Notes: a model not told the origin generated them from the letters alone. Positions 1 through 5,603 are shown, counted from the stretch's first letter. The stretch: DNA of 5,870 nucleotides from JABFRJ01 sp031365465 (GCA_031365465.1 JANLYD010000265.1:1-5870); one strand, 5' to 3'. Numbers and translations: made by a program.

Positions 1-51
1 GCCGGCTACGACGTGACCGAAATCTACGTCGCCCGCCAAACTCCCGCATAA
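1..51 (+). CDS. C-terminal end of an unidentified protein (partial)
   Basis: An open frame enters from the left edge and ends in TAA at 49-51. It gives the 16-residue tail AGYDVTEIYVARQTPA. Nearly every codon ends in G or C, as in the confident genes here, which supports real coding. The tail is too short to assign a family. The gene converges on trpE and is followed ten bases later by a short hairpin. This placement leaves no room for a trpG or trpD gene directly downstream of trpE. Confidence 0.55.
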   Translation, partial: AGYDVTEIYVARQTPA

Positions 52-60
52 GCGCTATCG

Positions 61-78
61 GTTTGGCGCCAGCCAAAC
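61..78. terminator. hairpin after the left-edge gene, possible terminator
   Basis: GTTTGGC (61-67) and GCCAAAC (72-78) form a perfect 7-bp stem with a 4-base loop, ten bases past the TAA at 49-51. The core TGGCGCCA is itself an 8-bp palindrome. No T-run follows on either strand, so it is not a canonical intrinsic terminator. It may be a 3' end stabiliser or chance. The rest of the 52-256 gap shows only a weaker long-loop inverted repeat, GTGCTG at 176-181 with CAGCAC at 203-208. Confidence 0.3.
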
Positions 79-256
79 AGTATTCCCGAACGCGTCGGTG
101 CATCGGTATCGGATCGCGCCTGCGTTGGTCTCCGCCGCTTGCTGGGTGAAGTCGGATCTCACTGCTTCGTTGGGAGTGCTGGCACAAGTCCCACGTTTCC
201 AGCAGCACAATTAAACAACGCACGACCTGCGCGTAGCTCGCTGTTCTCGTGAAACC

Positions 257-1825
257 TCACCTATTCCCCCGCCGACCCTTGGCGGCAAACCGCACGGCCT
301 CTTCGGCGGCCCGGAACAGCGCGGCAGCCTTCATGATGCACTCCTGCTGCTCGGCTTCCGGCACGCTGTCGGTCACCACGCCCGCGCCGCTCTGCACGTG
401 GATCATCCCATCCTTGACGATCGCCGTGCGCAGCACGATGCACGTATCCATCTGCCCATCCGCCGAAAAATATCCGACGCAACCGCCATAAGCCCCGCGC
501 TTGGATTTCTCGAGTTCGTCGATGATCTGCATGGCCCGCACCTTTGGTGCACCCGACAGAGTGCCAGCCGGCAAGCCCGCCATCAGCGCATCGATCTCGT
601 CGTGCCGTGTGCGGTCGAGCGTGCCATGCACCGTCGATGAAATGTGCATGACGTGACTGTAACGCTCGATTTCGAAACTCTGCGCTACCCGCACACTGCC
701 GATCTCGGACACGCGCCCGACATCGTTGCGGCCGAGATCGAGCAGCATCAGATGTTCCGCACGCTCTTTCGGATCCGCGAGCAGATCACGTTCCAATTGC
801 TGATCCGCCTCAGGTGTCGCGCCGCGCGGACGCGTGCCCGCCAGTGGCCGGATCGTCACCTGCTCGTCACGCACCCGCACCAAAATTTCCGGGCTCGAAC
901 CCACGATGGCGAAGCCGCCGAAATCCAGATGGAACAGAAATGGTGACGGGTTCGTCCGCCGCAACGCCCGATACAGCGCCATCGACGACAAGCCGAACGG
1001 CGCCGAAAAACGCTGCGCCAGCACGACCTGGAAGATGTCGCCAGCCGCGATGTACTCCTTCGCCTTCTCCACCATGGCAATGTATTCGGCGGGCGTGGTG
1101 TTCGACGTCGTGGCCGGCAATGCCAGCGCATCCGGCCCGGCGATCGCCGCATGCGGCGTCGGCTGATCCAGCGCGTCGATCACCGTTTCCAGCCGCGCCA
1201 GCGCTCGCGCATATGCAGCGTCAGCCGTCATTGCGGGCGCGGGATATACCGGCGTCACCACGATCATTTCGTCCTTGATGCTGTCGAACACGACCATCGT
1301 CGTCGGCCGCACCAGAATCGCATCGGGGATGCCGAGATGATCGGGTTGCGCATGCGGCAGCTCCTCGATCAGCCGCACCGTATCGTAACCCATGTAGCCG
1401 ATCACACCCGCAGCGTTCGGCGGCAACCCGGCGGGCAGATCGATGCGGCTTTCAGCCAGCAGCGAGCGCAGCGAGGCAAGCGTCGGCTTCGCCTCGCGCA
1501 CGAACGACTGAGCTTGCGTCACAGGATTGCGATTGAGTTCGGCGACGTTGCCCTGTGCCCGCCAGACGAGATCGGGTTCGATGCCGATGAAGGAATAGCG
1601 TCCACGCACCGCGCCGCCTTCCACCGATTCCAGTAACGACGTCATGGTCCGGCCATCGGCGAGCTTCAGATACGCCGACACCGGCGTCTCAAGATCGGCG
1701 ACCAGTCGCGTCCACACCACCTGCGGCTTGCCCGCGCCGTACAGCTTGGCGAACGTCTCGAACGCAGGTTCGGCCGACAGTGCCATCGACGGATCAACGA
1801 CAGGTGGAGTGCTGGAAGACGACAT
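257..1825 (-). CDS. trpE: anthranilate synthase component I (TrpE)
   Basis: TrpE converts chorismate to anthranilate, the first committed step of tryptophan synthesis. It works in the cytoplasm and takes ammonia from the TrpG glutamine amidotransferase. The protein has 522 residues, the normal length for an unfused TrpE. The N-terminal domain holds the LLES element (64-67) that in this family belongs to the tryptophan feedback site. The chorismate-binding domain fills about 245-510 with its family blocks: SSPEILVR (310-317), RPLAGTRPRG (326-335), ERAEHLMLLDLGRNDVGRV (354-372), GTLSGAPKVRAMQ (421-433) and QSGAGVVTDSVPEAEQQE (478-495). AGTRPRG and the GTLSGAPK motif separate it from looser PabB-like relatives, although PabB shares much of this domain. 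The start at 1825 has only a weak ribosome site (GGATC about ten bases upstream). An in-frame ATG at residue 14 (1784-1786) is a possible alternative, and both lie before the conserved part. No trpG lies downstream. The leader is strongly structured. Confidence 0.95.
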   Translation of the reverse strand: MSSSSTPPVVDPSMALSAEPAFETFAKLYGAGKPQVVWTRLVADLETPVSAYLKLADGRTMTSLLESVEGGAVRGRYSFIGIEPDLVWRAQGNVAELNRNPVTQAQSFVREAKPTLASLRSLLAESRIDLPAGLPPNAAGVIGYMGYDTVRLIEELPHAQPDHLGIPDAILVRPTTMVVFDSIKDEMIVVTPVYPAPAMTADAAYARALARLETVIDALDQPTPHAAIAGPDALALPATTSNTTPAEYIAMVEKAKEYIAAGDIFQVVLAQRFSAPFGLSSMALYRALRRTNPSPFLFHLDFGGFAIVGSSPEILVRVRDEQVTIRPLAGTRPRGATPEADQQLERDLLADPKERAEHLMLLDLGRNDVGRVSEIGSVRVAQSFEIERYSHVMHISSTVHGTLDRTRHDEIDALMAGLPAGTLSGAPKVRAMQIIDELEKSKRGAYGGCVGYFSADGQMDTCIVLRTAIVKDGMIHVQSGAGVVTDSVPEAEQQECIMKAAALFRAAEEAVRFAAKGRRGNR

Positions 1826-1850
1826 CGCAAGATCCGTTCGCAGTGATCAC

Positions 1851-1874
1851 CGGTGGATGCAGCCGCATCCACCG
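1851..1874 (-). promoter_or_regulatory. perfect 10-bp hairpin in the trpE leader
   Basis: CGGTGGATGC (1851-1860) and GCATCCACCG (1865-1874) are perfect complements around a 4-base loop that reads GGCT on the trpE-sense strand. The hairpin ends 25 bases before the trpE ATG. No U-run follows it in the trpE direction, so it does not look like an intrinsic terminator or a classical attenuator. It could affect translation initiation or transcript stability, or bind a protein. That is inference; only the structure is directly seen. Confidence 0.5.
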
Positions 1875-1892
1875 CGTGCCTACGTCGTCAGA

Positions 1893-1916
1893 ACCATTCT
1901 TGCAATCAGGAATGGT
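1893..1916 (-). promoter_or_regulatory. second hairpin in the trpE leader, with enclosing stem
   Basis: ACCATTC (1893-1899) and GAATGGT (1910-1916) pair over 7 bp around a 10-base loop. A further 6-bp pairing, GCGTGC (1874-1879) with GCACGC (1922-1927), would enclose it and stack against the perfect hairpin next to it. A competing small hairpin GTGC-GGC-GCAC (1915-1925) shares bases with that outer stem, so mutually exclusive folds are possible. The only ORF across it on the trpE strand, 1880-1930, reads MACAAPFLIARMVLTT and has no tryptophan. A tryptophan-codon attenuator is therefore not supported. Confidence 0.35.
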
Positions 1917-1949
1917 GCGGCGCACGCCATCACCGGCGATCCGTGCGCA

Positions 1950-2117
1950 TCACTGCTCACTTTGTCCAGCACTCGTGACGGCTGCACGAGCATACAGCAG
2001 AAGTTCCGACATGGGCCCCGAAGGCTCCGACATCAACGCCGCATCCAACCGCGCGACCATCGCAGGGCCAAACAGCCAATGCTCGCCAACGCTTGTATGC
2101 GTTGCGAACACCCGCAC
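1950..2117 (-). CDS. possible small hypothetical ORF upstream of trpE
   Basis: A 55-codon frame reads from GTG (2117-2115; a second GTG lies at 2111) to TGA (1952-1950). It begins MRVFATHTSVGEHWLFGPAM and continues through MSEPSG, MSELLLYARA and a GQSEQ end. Third positions are mostly G or C over 2070-1990, as in real genes of this window, but no Shine-Dalgarno sequence precedes either GTG. An upstream in-frame TGA (2138-2136) stops any extension. I do not recognise the product. It could be a small protein, the 3' remnant of a decayed gene, or chance. Overlapping frames on both strands are also open here, which weakens the case. Confidence 0.22.
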   Translation of the reverse strand: MRVFATHTSVGEHWLFGPAMVARLDAALMSEPSGPMSELLLYARAAVTSAGQSEQ

Positions 2118-2159
2118 GCAGTCTTGCCGTCGGCTTCACACATTTCGACCTGATATCCA

Positions 2160-2222
2160 AAATGAAATCCAGTTCCTCTCGATGCGCTTATATATGCGCA
2201 ATTCCCTTGCTGTTTTTATAAT
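2160..2222. promoter_or_regulatory. AT-rich islet with TATATA core, candidate promoter or operator
   Basis: This stretch is clearly more AT-rich than its surroundings. It contains the inverted repeat TGCGC (2183-2187) / GCGCA (2196-2200) around TTATATAT. The same bases form a direct repeat of ATGCGC (2182-2187 and 2194-2199). On the - strand TATAAG or TATATA could act as a -10 box for transcription toward trpE, but I find no matching -35 box. It begins at the stop codon of the 252-residue gene. Confidence 0.25.
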
Positions 2223-2974
2223 CCGATACAGAGCGTGGCGGGAAGCGGCAGCTCGCCGAGGAACCTCAGCGCTTCCGTATCCTGTGCGATCTGCGTGGCG
2301 TTGCGCGTGAGCGCCGACTGTTGTTGTGCGTCGAGGCGTTCCAGCATCCAGGCCCAGAACAGATAGCCCTGATACGTCATCGTCGCTGGATACAGATAGC
2401 TCGCTGGACCGGACGGCGCAAAATCATCGTCGTCATCGAAGGCGTTGCAAGCATACGTCTCCAAATCCCAGTCCGATCGTGGTTGCGCTTCGATCAGCCA
2501 TTGCCGCCGATAATACTCGGTGGTGTCGATGGAGCGCTGAAACGCCAACATTGCATCTTCGGAGAAGTCCGTCGCGAGGCCCAGTTGCGCCCACGATTGC
2601 GGCTCATGGCGGCAATGCCGCAAAGTGATCGTCCAGGCATTCAGCGCCAAGTGATCCTGTGTGTTGCGTCCAAAGATATGCTGCCCCCACCACGCGAGAT
2701 GATTGGTAGTCTCGCTCCCCAGTTCCGCGACGAGTCGCTCGGCAACGTGGTCTGCGTCATAAAATTTGCGGCCCGCCGCCTGCGCCTGCCGCATTTGCAG
2801 AATCAAAGATCTCAGCACGCCGACAAACGCCGGCCTGTCGGCGACACCAAACCCCATCATATCTGCGAACACGATCACCCGATCCATGCTCAACAACGTG
2901 AGAATGAGCGGCCACCGATCAGATGCGAAGCTGGCCTCGGTCGCCTCGGCGAACTTAAGCGTGCGAGGGTCCAT
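2216..2974 (-). CDS. hypothetical protein, 252 residues, tryptophan-rich and acidic
   Basis: I do not recognise this protein and assign no function. It starts MDPRTLKFAEATE and ends LPATLCIGL. It carries nine tryptophans (residues 21, 95, 96, 114, 128, 159, 169, 207, 209), an acidic tract FDDDDDF (179-185) and a Tyr/Trp-rich stretch YLYPATMTYQGYLFWAW (193-209). Residues 21-40 are hydrophobic but are broken by Asp, and no signal peptide or clear membrane helix is visible, so a cytoplasmic protein is likely. The composition and GC-rich third positions favour this frame over the long antisense frame on the + strand, which is Arg/His/Pro-rich like a shadow. The ATG at 2974 has only a weak GGACG upstream; the next Met (residue 30) has no better site. 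It is divergent from the membrane protein gene at 3064 and lies 390 bp upstream of trpE. Confidence 0.72.
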   Translation of the reverse strand: MDPRTLKFAEATEASFASDRWPLILTLLSMDRVIVFADMMGFGVADRPAFVGVLRSLILQMRQAQAAGRKFYDADHVAERLVAELGSETTNHLAWWGQHIFGRNTQDHLALNAWTITLRHCRHEPQSWAQLGLATDFSEDAMLAFQRSIDTTEYYRRQWLIEAQPRSDWDLETYACNAFDDDDDFAPSGPASYLYPATMTYQGYLFWAWMLERLDAQQQSALTRNATQIAQDTEALRFLGELPLPATLCIGL

Positions 2975-3001
2975 TTTGCGTCCATCGAGCCGTTTGCTCA
3001 G

Positions 3002-3030
3002 TTGAATGATATGCGATCGTCGTCTTTTAT
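3002..3030 (+). promoter_or_regulatory. candidate promoter for the Pr6Pr-like gene, overlapping a - strand -10 box
   Basis: TTGAAT (3002-3007) and TTTTAT (3025-3030) match four of six bases each of the -35 and -10 consensus and are 17 bases apart. Transcription would start near 3037, about 27 bases before the ATG at 3064. On the opposite strand TATCAT (3011-3006), a five-of-six -10 match, lies over the + strand -35 box and could serve the divergent 252-residue gene, though no good -35 box accompanies it. Confidence 0.3.
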
Positions 3031-3051
3031 GCGCGGCTGAACCGCTTCGTT

Positions 3052-3060
3052 GGGGGGAAA
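3052..3060 (+). promoter_or_regulatory. ribosome binding site of the Pr6Pr-like gene
   Basis: A purine run GGGGGGAAA (3052-3060) lies three bases before the ATG at 3064, with its GGGG core at normal spacing. It fixes the start of the membrane protein and is the clearest Shine-Dalgarno sequence before a confident gene in the window. Confidence 0.6.
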
Positions 3061-3063
3061 GTC

Positions 3064-3684
3064 ATGGCCATTGGATTTCGGACGCTGGCTGCAGCGATCG
3101 GCTGGTTGGCTGTCGGATTGCAATATTGGCTCGTCATCACCGGCGACATCGGCCCCGGCCCGATCAGCCGCACGATCAACTTCTTCAGCTATTTCACGAT
3201 CCTGACCAACATCATCGCGGCCATCGCGATGACGGCCTCCGTGCTGGCACCCGGTGGTTTCTTCGACCGTCCCGCCGTGCGCACCGCCATCACCAGCTAC
3301 ATCGTCGTCGTCGGCATCACCTATCACCTGCTCCTGCGCAACCTATGGGCACCGCAAGGTCTGGACTTGGTCGCAGATACGGCCCTTCACTACGTGACGC
3401 CCGCGCTGTTCGTGCTCGACTGGATGGTCTTCGTGCCGAAGAGCCGCGTTGCCTGGCACACGGCATTCAGTGCCCTCGTCTATCCGCTGGTCTACTTGGC
3501 TTGGACGCTGTGGCACGGCTCCTGGAGCAGCTTCTACCCCTATCCGTTCGTCGACGTGTCCAAGATCGGCCTGCCAAAAGCCCTCACCAACTCGGCCGCC
3601 ATGGCAATAGGTTTCCTCGCGCTCTACCTCATTCTACTCGGGATCGGTCGCGTAATTTCCAAACGCAACAGAACCAGCCTTTAG
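3064..3684 (+). CDS. Pr6Pr / FAR-17a (AIG1)-like integral membrane protein
   Basis: The 206-residue protein has about six hydrophobic helices (roughly 6-26, 39-62, 73-93, 107-125, 132-152, 175-198) and a basic C-terminal tail (SKRNRTSL). It fits the bacterial Pr6Pr family of inner-membrane proteins. Family-type motifs are NFFSYFTILTN (39-49), HYVTPALFVLDW (109-120) and FYPYPFVDV (157-165). From memory, the human relatives AIG1 and ADTRP are membrane threonine hydrolases of fatty-acid esters of hydroxy fatty acids. Their catalytic Thr lies in a helix like the first motif, their His in a segment like the second, and a YPF segment follows. Thr45 and His109 are the matching residues here. A hydrolase role is therefore possible, but the bacterial function is not established. 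A strong ribosome site supports the ATG at 3064. The gene is divergent from the 252-residue gene and convergent with mcd. Confidence 0.85.
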   Translation: MAIGFRTLAAAIGWLAVGLQYWLVITGDIGPGPISRTINFFSYFTILTNIIAAIAMTASVLAPGGFFDRPAVRTAITSYIVVVGITYHLLLRNLWAPQGLDLVADTALHYVTPALFVLDWMVFVPKSRVAWHTAFSALVYPLVYLAWTLWHGSWSSFYPYPFVDVSKIGLPKALTNSAAMAIGFLALYLILLGIGRVISKRNRTSL

Positions 3685-3699
3685 ATTGCTGCACGTTGC

Positions 3700-3717
3700 G
3701 AGCACTGACAGTGTTTT
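3700..3717 (+). terminator. terminator-like hairpin after the Pr6Pr-like gene
   Basis: AGCACT (3701-3706) pairs with AGTGTT (3710-3715), including one G-T wobble, around the loop GAC. The distal arm runs into TTTT (3714-3717). It sits about 17 bases past the TAG at 3682-3684, where a terminator is expected between convergent genes. The stem is short and partly A-T, so efficiency would be modest. A second stem, CGCAAG (3737-3742) with CTTGCG (3756-3761), lies nine bases past the mcd stop in the same 85-bp gap but has no T-run. Confidence 0.35.
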
Positions 3718-3769
3718 GCCGACGGCCGCGTCCACCCGCAAGAAGTAGGATGACACTTGCGCGTTTGCC

Positions 3770-5434
3770 TTAATTCGCCCCTTCGAGCAGCCGCCGTCCG
3801 ATCACCTGCGCTTGAATTTCCGCCGCGCCTTCGAAAATGTTGAGAATGCGCGCGTCGCACAACACGCGGCTGACCGGATACTCCAGCGCGAAGCCGTTGC
3901 CGCCGTGGATTTGCAGCGCATTGTCGGCGTTGGCCCAGGCGATGCGCGCGCCCAGCAATTTCGCCATGCCGGCTTCGAGATCGCAGCGCCGTCCGAGATC
4001 TTTCTGCCGCGCCGAAAAATACGTGAGCTGACGCGCGATCATCGTTTCGACGGCCATCATCACGATCTTGTTCGAGACGCGCGGAAACGCATAGATCGCC
4101 TTGCCGAACTGCTTGCGCTCCAGCGCATACTTCAGCGCTAGGTCCATGGCCGACTGCGCCACCCCCACCGCGCGCGCCGCCGTCTGGATGCGCGCACTCT
4201 CGAACGTCGCCATCAACTGCTTGAAGCCCTGACCTTCCGTGCCGCCGAGCAGTTGCTTCGCCGGCACCTCGAACCCGTCGAACGAGATGTCGTATTCCTT
4301 CATGCCGCGATAGCCCAGCACCTCGATCTCGCCGCCGCTCATGCCCTCGGCCGGAAACGGATCGGCATCCGTGCCGCGCGGCTTTTCCGCGAGCAACAGC
4401 GAAAGCCCTTTGTAACCGGCCTCGTTTGGGTTGGTCCGCACCAACAGTGTCATCACGTCGGCACGCACGGGATGCGTGATCCACGTCTTCTGGCCGATCA
4501 CTTTGTAGACGTCGCCGTGCTTTTCAGCGCGCGTTTTCAGCGAGGCCAGATCGGAGCCGGTGTTGGGCTCGGTGAACACGGCGGTCGGCAAAATCTCACC
4601 CGCCGCGATCTTCGGCAGATAGTGCGCCTTCTGCTCGTCTGTGCCACCCGCCAGGATCAGTTCGGCGGCGATTTCCGAACGCGTGCCCAGCGAACCGACG
4701 CCGATATAGGCGCGCGACAATTCCTCCGACACCAGACACATGCTCTCCTTGCCGAGCCCGAGCCCGCCGAACTCTTCGGGAATCGTCAGGCCGAACACGC
4801 CGAGTTCGCTCAGTTTGCCGAGCAGTTCCAGCGGGATGTACTCGTTGCGCAAATGCCAACCATGCGCATGCGGCAGCACTTCGGTTTCGCTGAAGCGGCG
4901 CATCTGCTCACGCATTTCGCCCAACGTGCTGTCGAGGCCGGTATCACCGAACGTCGTGACGCCCGGCTGCTCTGCAATCGCCCGCGCCAGCGCGACCTTG
5001 TGCGCGTCGTCGAGGCCGTGGGCGATCAGCGCCTCGACTTTGTCGTTGAACTTCGCGATGTCGGCGCGCCCCACGCCGAGCTGCGCCAACCGCACCGTCT
5101 CGATCTGGCTCATGGCGATGCCGCCGGAAATCTGCGCCAGATATTCGCCCATGCCGACCGCGAGAATCCCCTCCTCGATCGCGCCTAACCGCCCCTCGCC
5201 AGTAAGCCGCTCCGCCCACGCCACGAGTTGCCGCAACGCTTCGACGTAGGTCGCGAGCCACGCGTAGCCGTGCAGCGTCGCCTGCGCCGCATCGTCTTTG
5301 TTCGTACCGATCTTTTGTCGCACGGCCGAGCGCGCCGCCAACAGCAGTTCGTCGGCTGCAGCGACACCCGCAGCATAATCTGCCAACGACAGCTTCGAGG
5401 GCGGGGCAACGGCGACGGCTGCGGATGATTGCAT
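3770..5434 (-). CDS. mcd: (2S)-methylsuccinyl-CoA dehydrogenase (Mcd)
   Basis: Mcd is an FAD-dependent acyl-CoA dehydrogenase that oxidises (2S)-methylsuccinyl-CoA to mesaconyl-CoA in the ethylmalonyl-CoA pathway. That pathway lets acetyl-CoA be assimilated without isocitrate lyase. With the start at 5434 the protein has 554 residues, against about 380 for ordinary members. The extra length is an N-terminal domain of about 165 residues containing GEYLAQISGGIAMSQIE (96-112), typical of Mcd. The dehydrogenase core follows: FTEPNTGSDLASLKTRA (287-303, flavin region), KTWITHPVRAD (316-326), GMSGGEIEVLGYRGMKEYD (364-382), RKQFGKAI (440-447), and a C-terminal ALQIHGGNGF (506-515) and IFEGAAEIQ (533-541) with Glu535 at the usual catalytic-base position. 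The frame is open upstream to a GTG at 5530, but the ATG at 5434 gives a family-like N-terminus and has GAGG (5448-5445) ten bases upstream. No other pathway gene is adjacent. Confidence 0.9.
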   Translation of the reverse strand: MQSSAAVAVAPPSKLSLADYAAGVAAADELLLAARSAVRQKIGTNKDDAAQATLHGYAWLATYVEALRQLVAWAERLTGEGRLGAIEEGILAVGMGEYLAQISGGIAMSQIETVRLAQLGVGRADIAKFNDKVEALIAHGLDDAHKVALARAIAEQPGVTTFGDTGLDSTLGEMREQMRRFSETEVLPHAHGWHLRNEYIPLELLGKLSELGVFGLTIPEEFGGLGLGKESMCLVSEELSRAYIGVGSLGTRSEIAAELILAGGTDEQKAHYLPKIAAGEILPTAVFTEPNTGSDLASLKTRAEKHGDVYKVIGQKTWITHPVRADVMTLLVRTNPNEAGYKGLSLLLAEKPRGTDADPFPAEGMSGGEIEVLGYRGMKEYDISFDGFEVPAKQLLGGTEGQGFKQLMATFESARIQTAARAVGVAQSAMDLALKYALERKQFGKAIYAFPRVSNKIVMMAVETMIARQLTYFSARQKDLGRRCDLEAGMAKLLGARIAWANADNALQIHGGNGFALEYPVSRVLCDARILNIFEGAAEIQAQVIGRRLLEGAN

Positions 5435-5437
5435 GGT

Positions 5438-5447
5438 AGGTCGACCT
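5438..5447. promoter_or_regulatory. 10-bp palindrome overlapping the mcd ribosome site
   Basis: AGGTCGACCT is a perfect palindrome centred about eight bases upstream of the mcd ATG. It includes the AGG of the Shine-Dalgarno-like GAGG. In RNA it would be a stem of at most three pairs around a 4-base loop. A DNA operator or a weak translational block is possible, but a 10-bp palindrome can also arise by chance. Confidence 0.25.
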
Positions 5448-5570
5448 CGATAGACTGCGCGGACGTTCTGAATACCAGTGCTGCGGCGCAACATAAAGAG
5501 CCCTGAGATCACCAGCCGCGAATGCCGCACCTCGCCATCTTAAGCCAGTCGCCACTTCTTTGTGATCCGG

Positions 5571-5586
5571 TCCGCATCCCTGCGGA
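5571..5586. repeat. short hairpin upstream of mcd
   Basis: TCCGCA (5571-5576) and TGCGGA (5581-5586) are perfect complements around TCCC. No T-run follows on either strand. It is the leftmost of several small hairpins in this gene-poor stretch. Confidence 0.4.
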
Positions 5587-5603
5587 GCAGGTTTCACCCT
5601 GAC

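Larger units (their letters stand above)
1826..2215. other. 390-bp region between trpE and the 252-residue gene
   Basis: No confident gene lies here. Going outward from trpE, it holds two hairpins enclosed or flanked by a third short stem (1851-1927), a doubtful small - strand ORF (1950-2117), and an AT-rich islet (about 2160-2222). No tRNA-like T-loop or cloverleaf is visible. Any trpE promoter must lie in this region or further upstream. I see no good -35/-10 pair at usual spacing on the - strand. Confidence 0.6.

Noticed and set aside
52..256. tRNA or small RNA in the gap before trpE
   Set aside because: No GTTCGA-type T-loop, no acceptor-stem pairing and no CCA-like end; only short hairpins are present.
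1880..1930. 16-codon ORF in the trpE leader as a tryptophan attenuator peptide
   Set aside because: It has no Trp codon and no terminator with a U-run follows it, so the classical attenuation model does not fit.
1957..2160. 67-codon - strand frame starting at TTG
   Set aside because: It needs a TTG start without a ribosome site and reads as Cys/Arg-rich sequence without family character. The neighbouring frame (1950-2117) is the better, though still weak, candidate.
2198..2217. GCAA/TTGC mini-hairpin followed by TTTTT as a + strand terminator
   Set aside because: The stem is only 4 bp and no + strand gene lies upstream to terminate.
2217..2222. Perfect TATAAT on the + strand
   Set aside because: There is no -35 match at suitable spacing and no + strand gene downstream until 3064; it falls at the end of the 252-residue gene.
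2321..3040. + strand frame (239 codons) opposite the 252-residue gene
   Set aside because: Its Arg/His/Pro-rich composition looks like a shadow, and the - strand frame has more protein-like composition. It also runs through the divergent promoter region and close to the start of the membrane protein gene.
3006..3773. + strand frame (255 codons) overlapping the Pr6Pr-like gene
   Set aside because: It is the same DNA read in another frame. It gives Arg/His-rich sequence instead of clean membrane helices, and it lacks the GGGGGGAAA ribosome site at proper distance.
3681..4484. - strand frame (267 codons) overlapping the 3' part of mcd
   Set aside because: It is a shadow in another frame on the same strand; the mcd frame there carries the catalytic and flavin motifs.
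4253..5188. Long + strand frame (311 codons) opposite mcd
   Set aside because: It lies wholly antisense to the well-supported mcd frame and has the Arg/His/Gln/Ala-rich make-up of a shadow in GC-rich DNA, with no recognisable motif.
5435..5530. 32-residue N-terminal extension of Mcd from a GTG at 5530
   Set aside because: The GTG has no properly spaced ribosome site (GGCGAG directly abuts it), the extra residues look non-family, and the ATG at 5434 gives a normal Mcd N-terminus.
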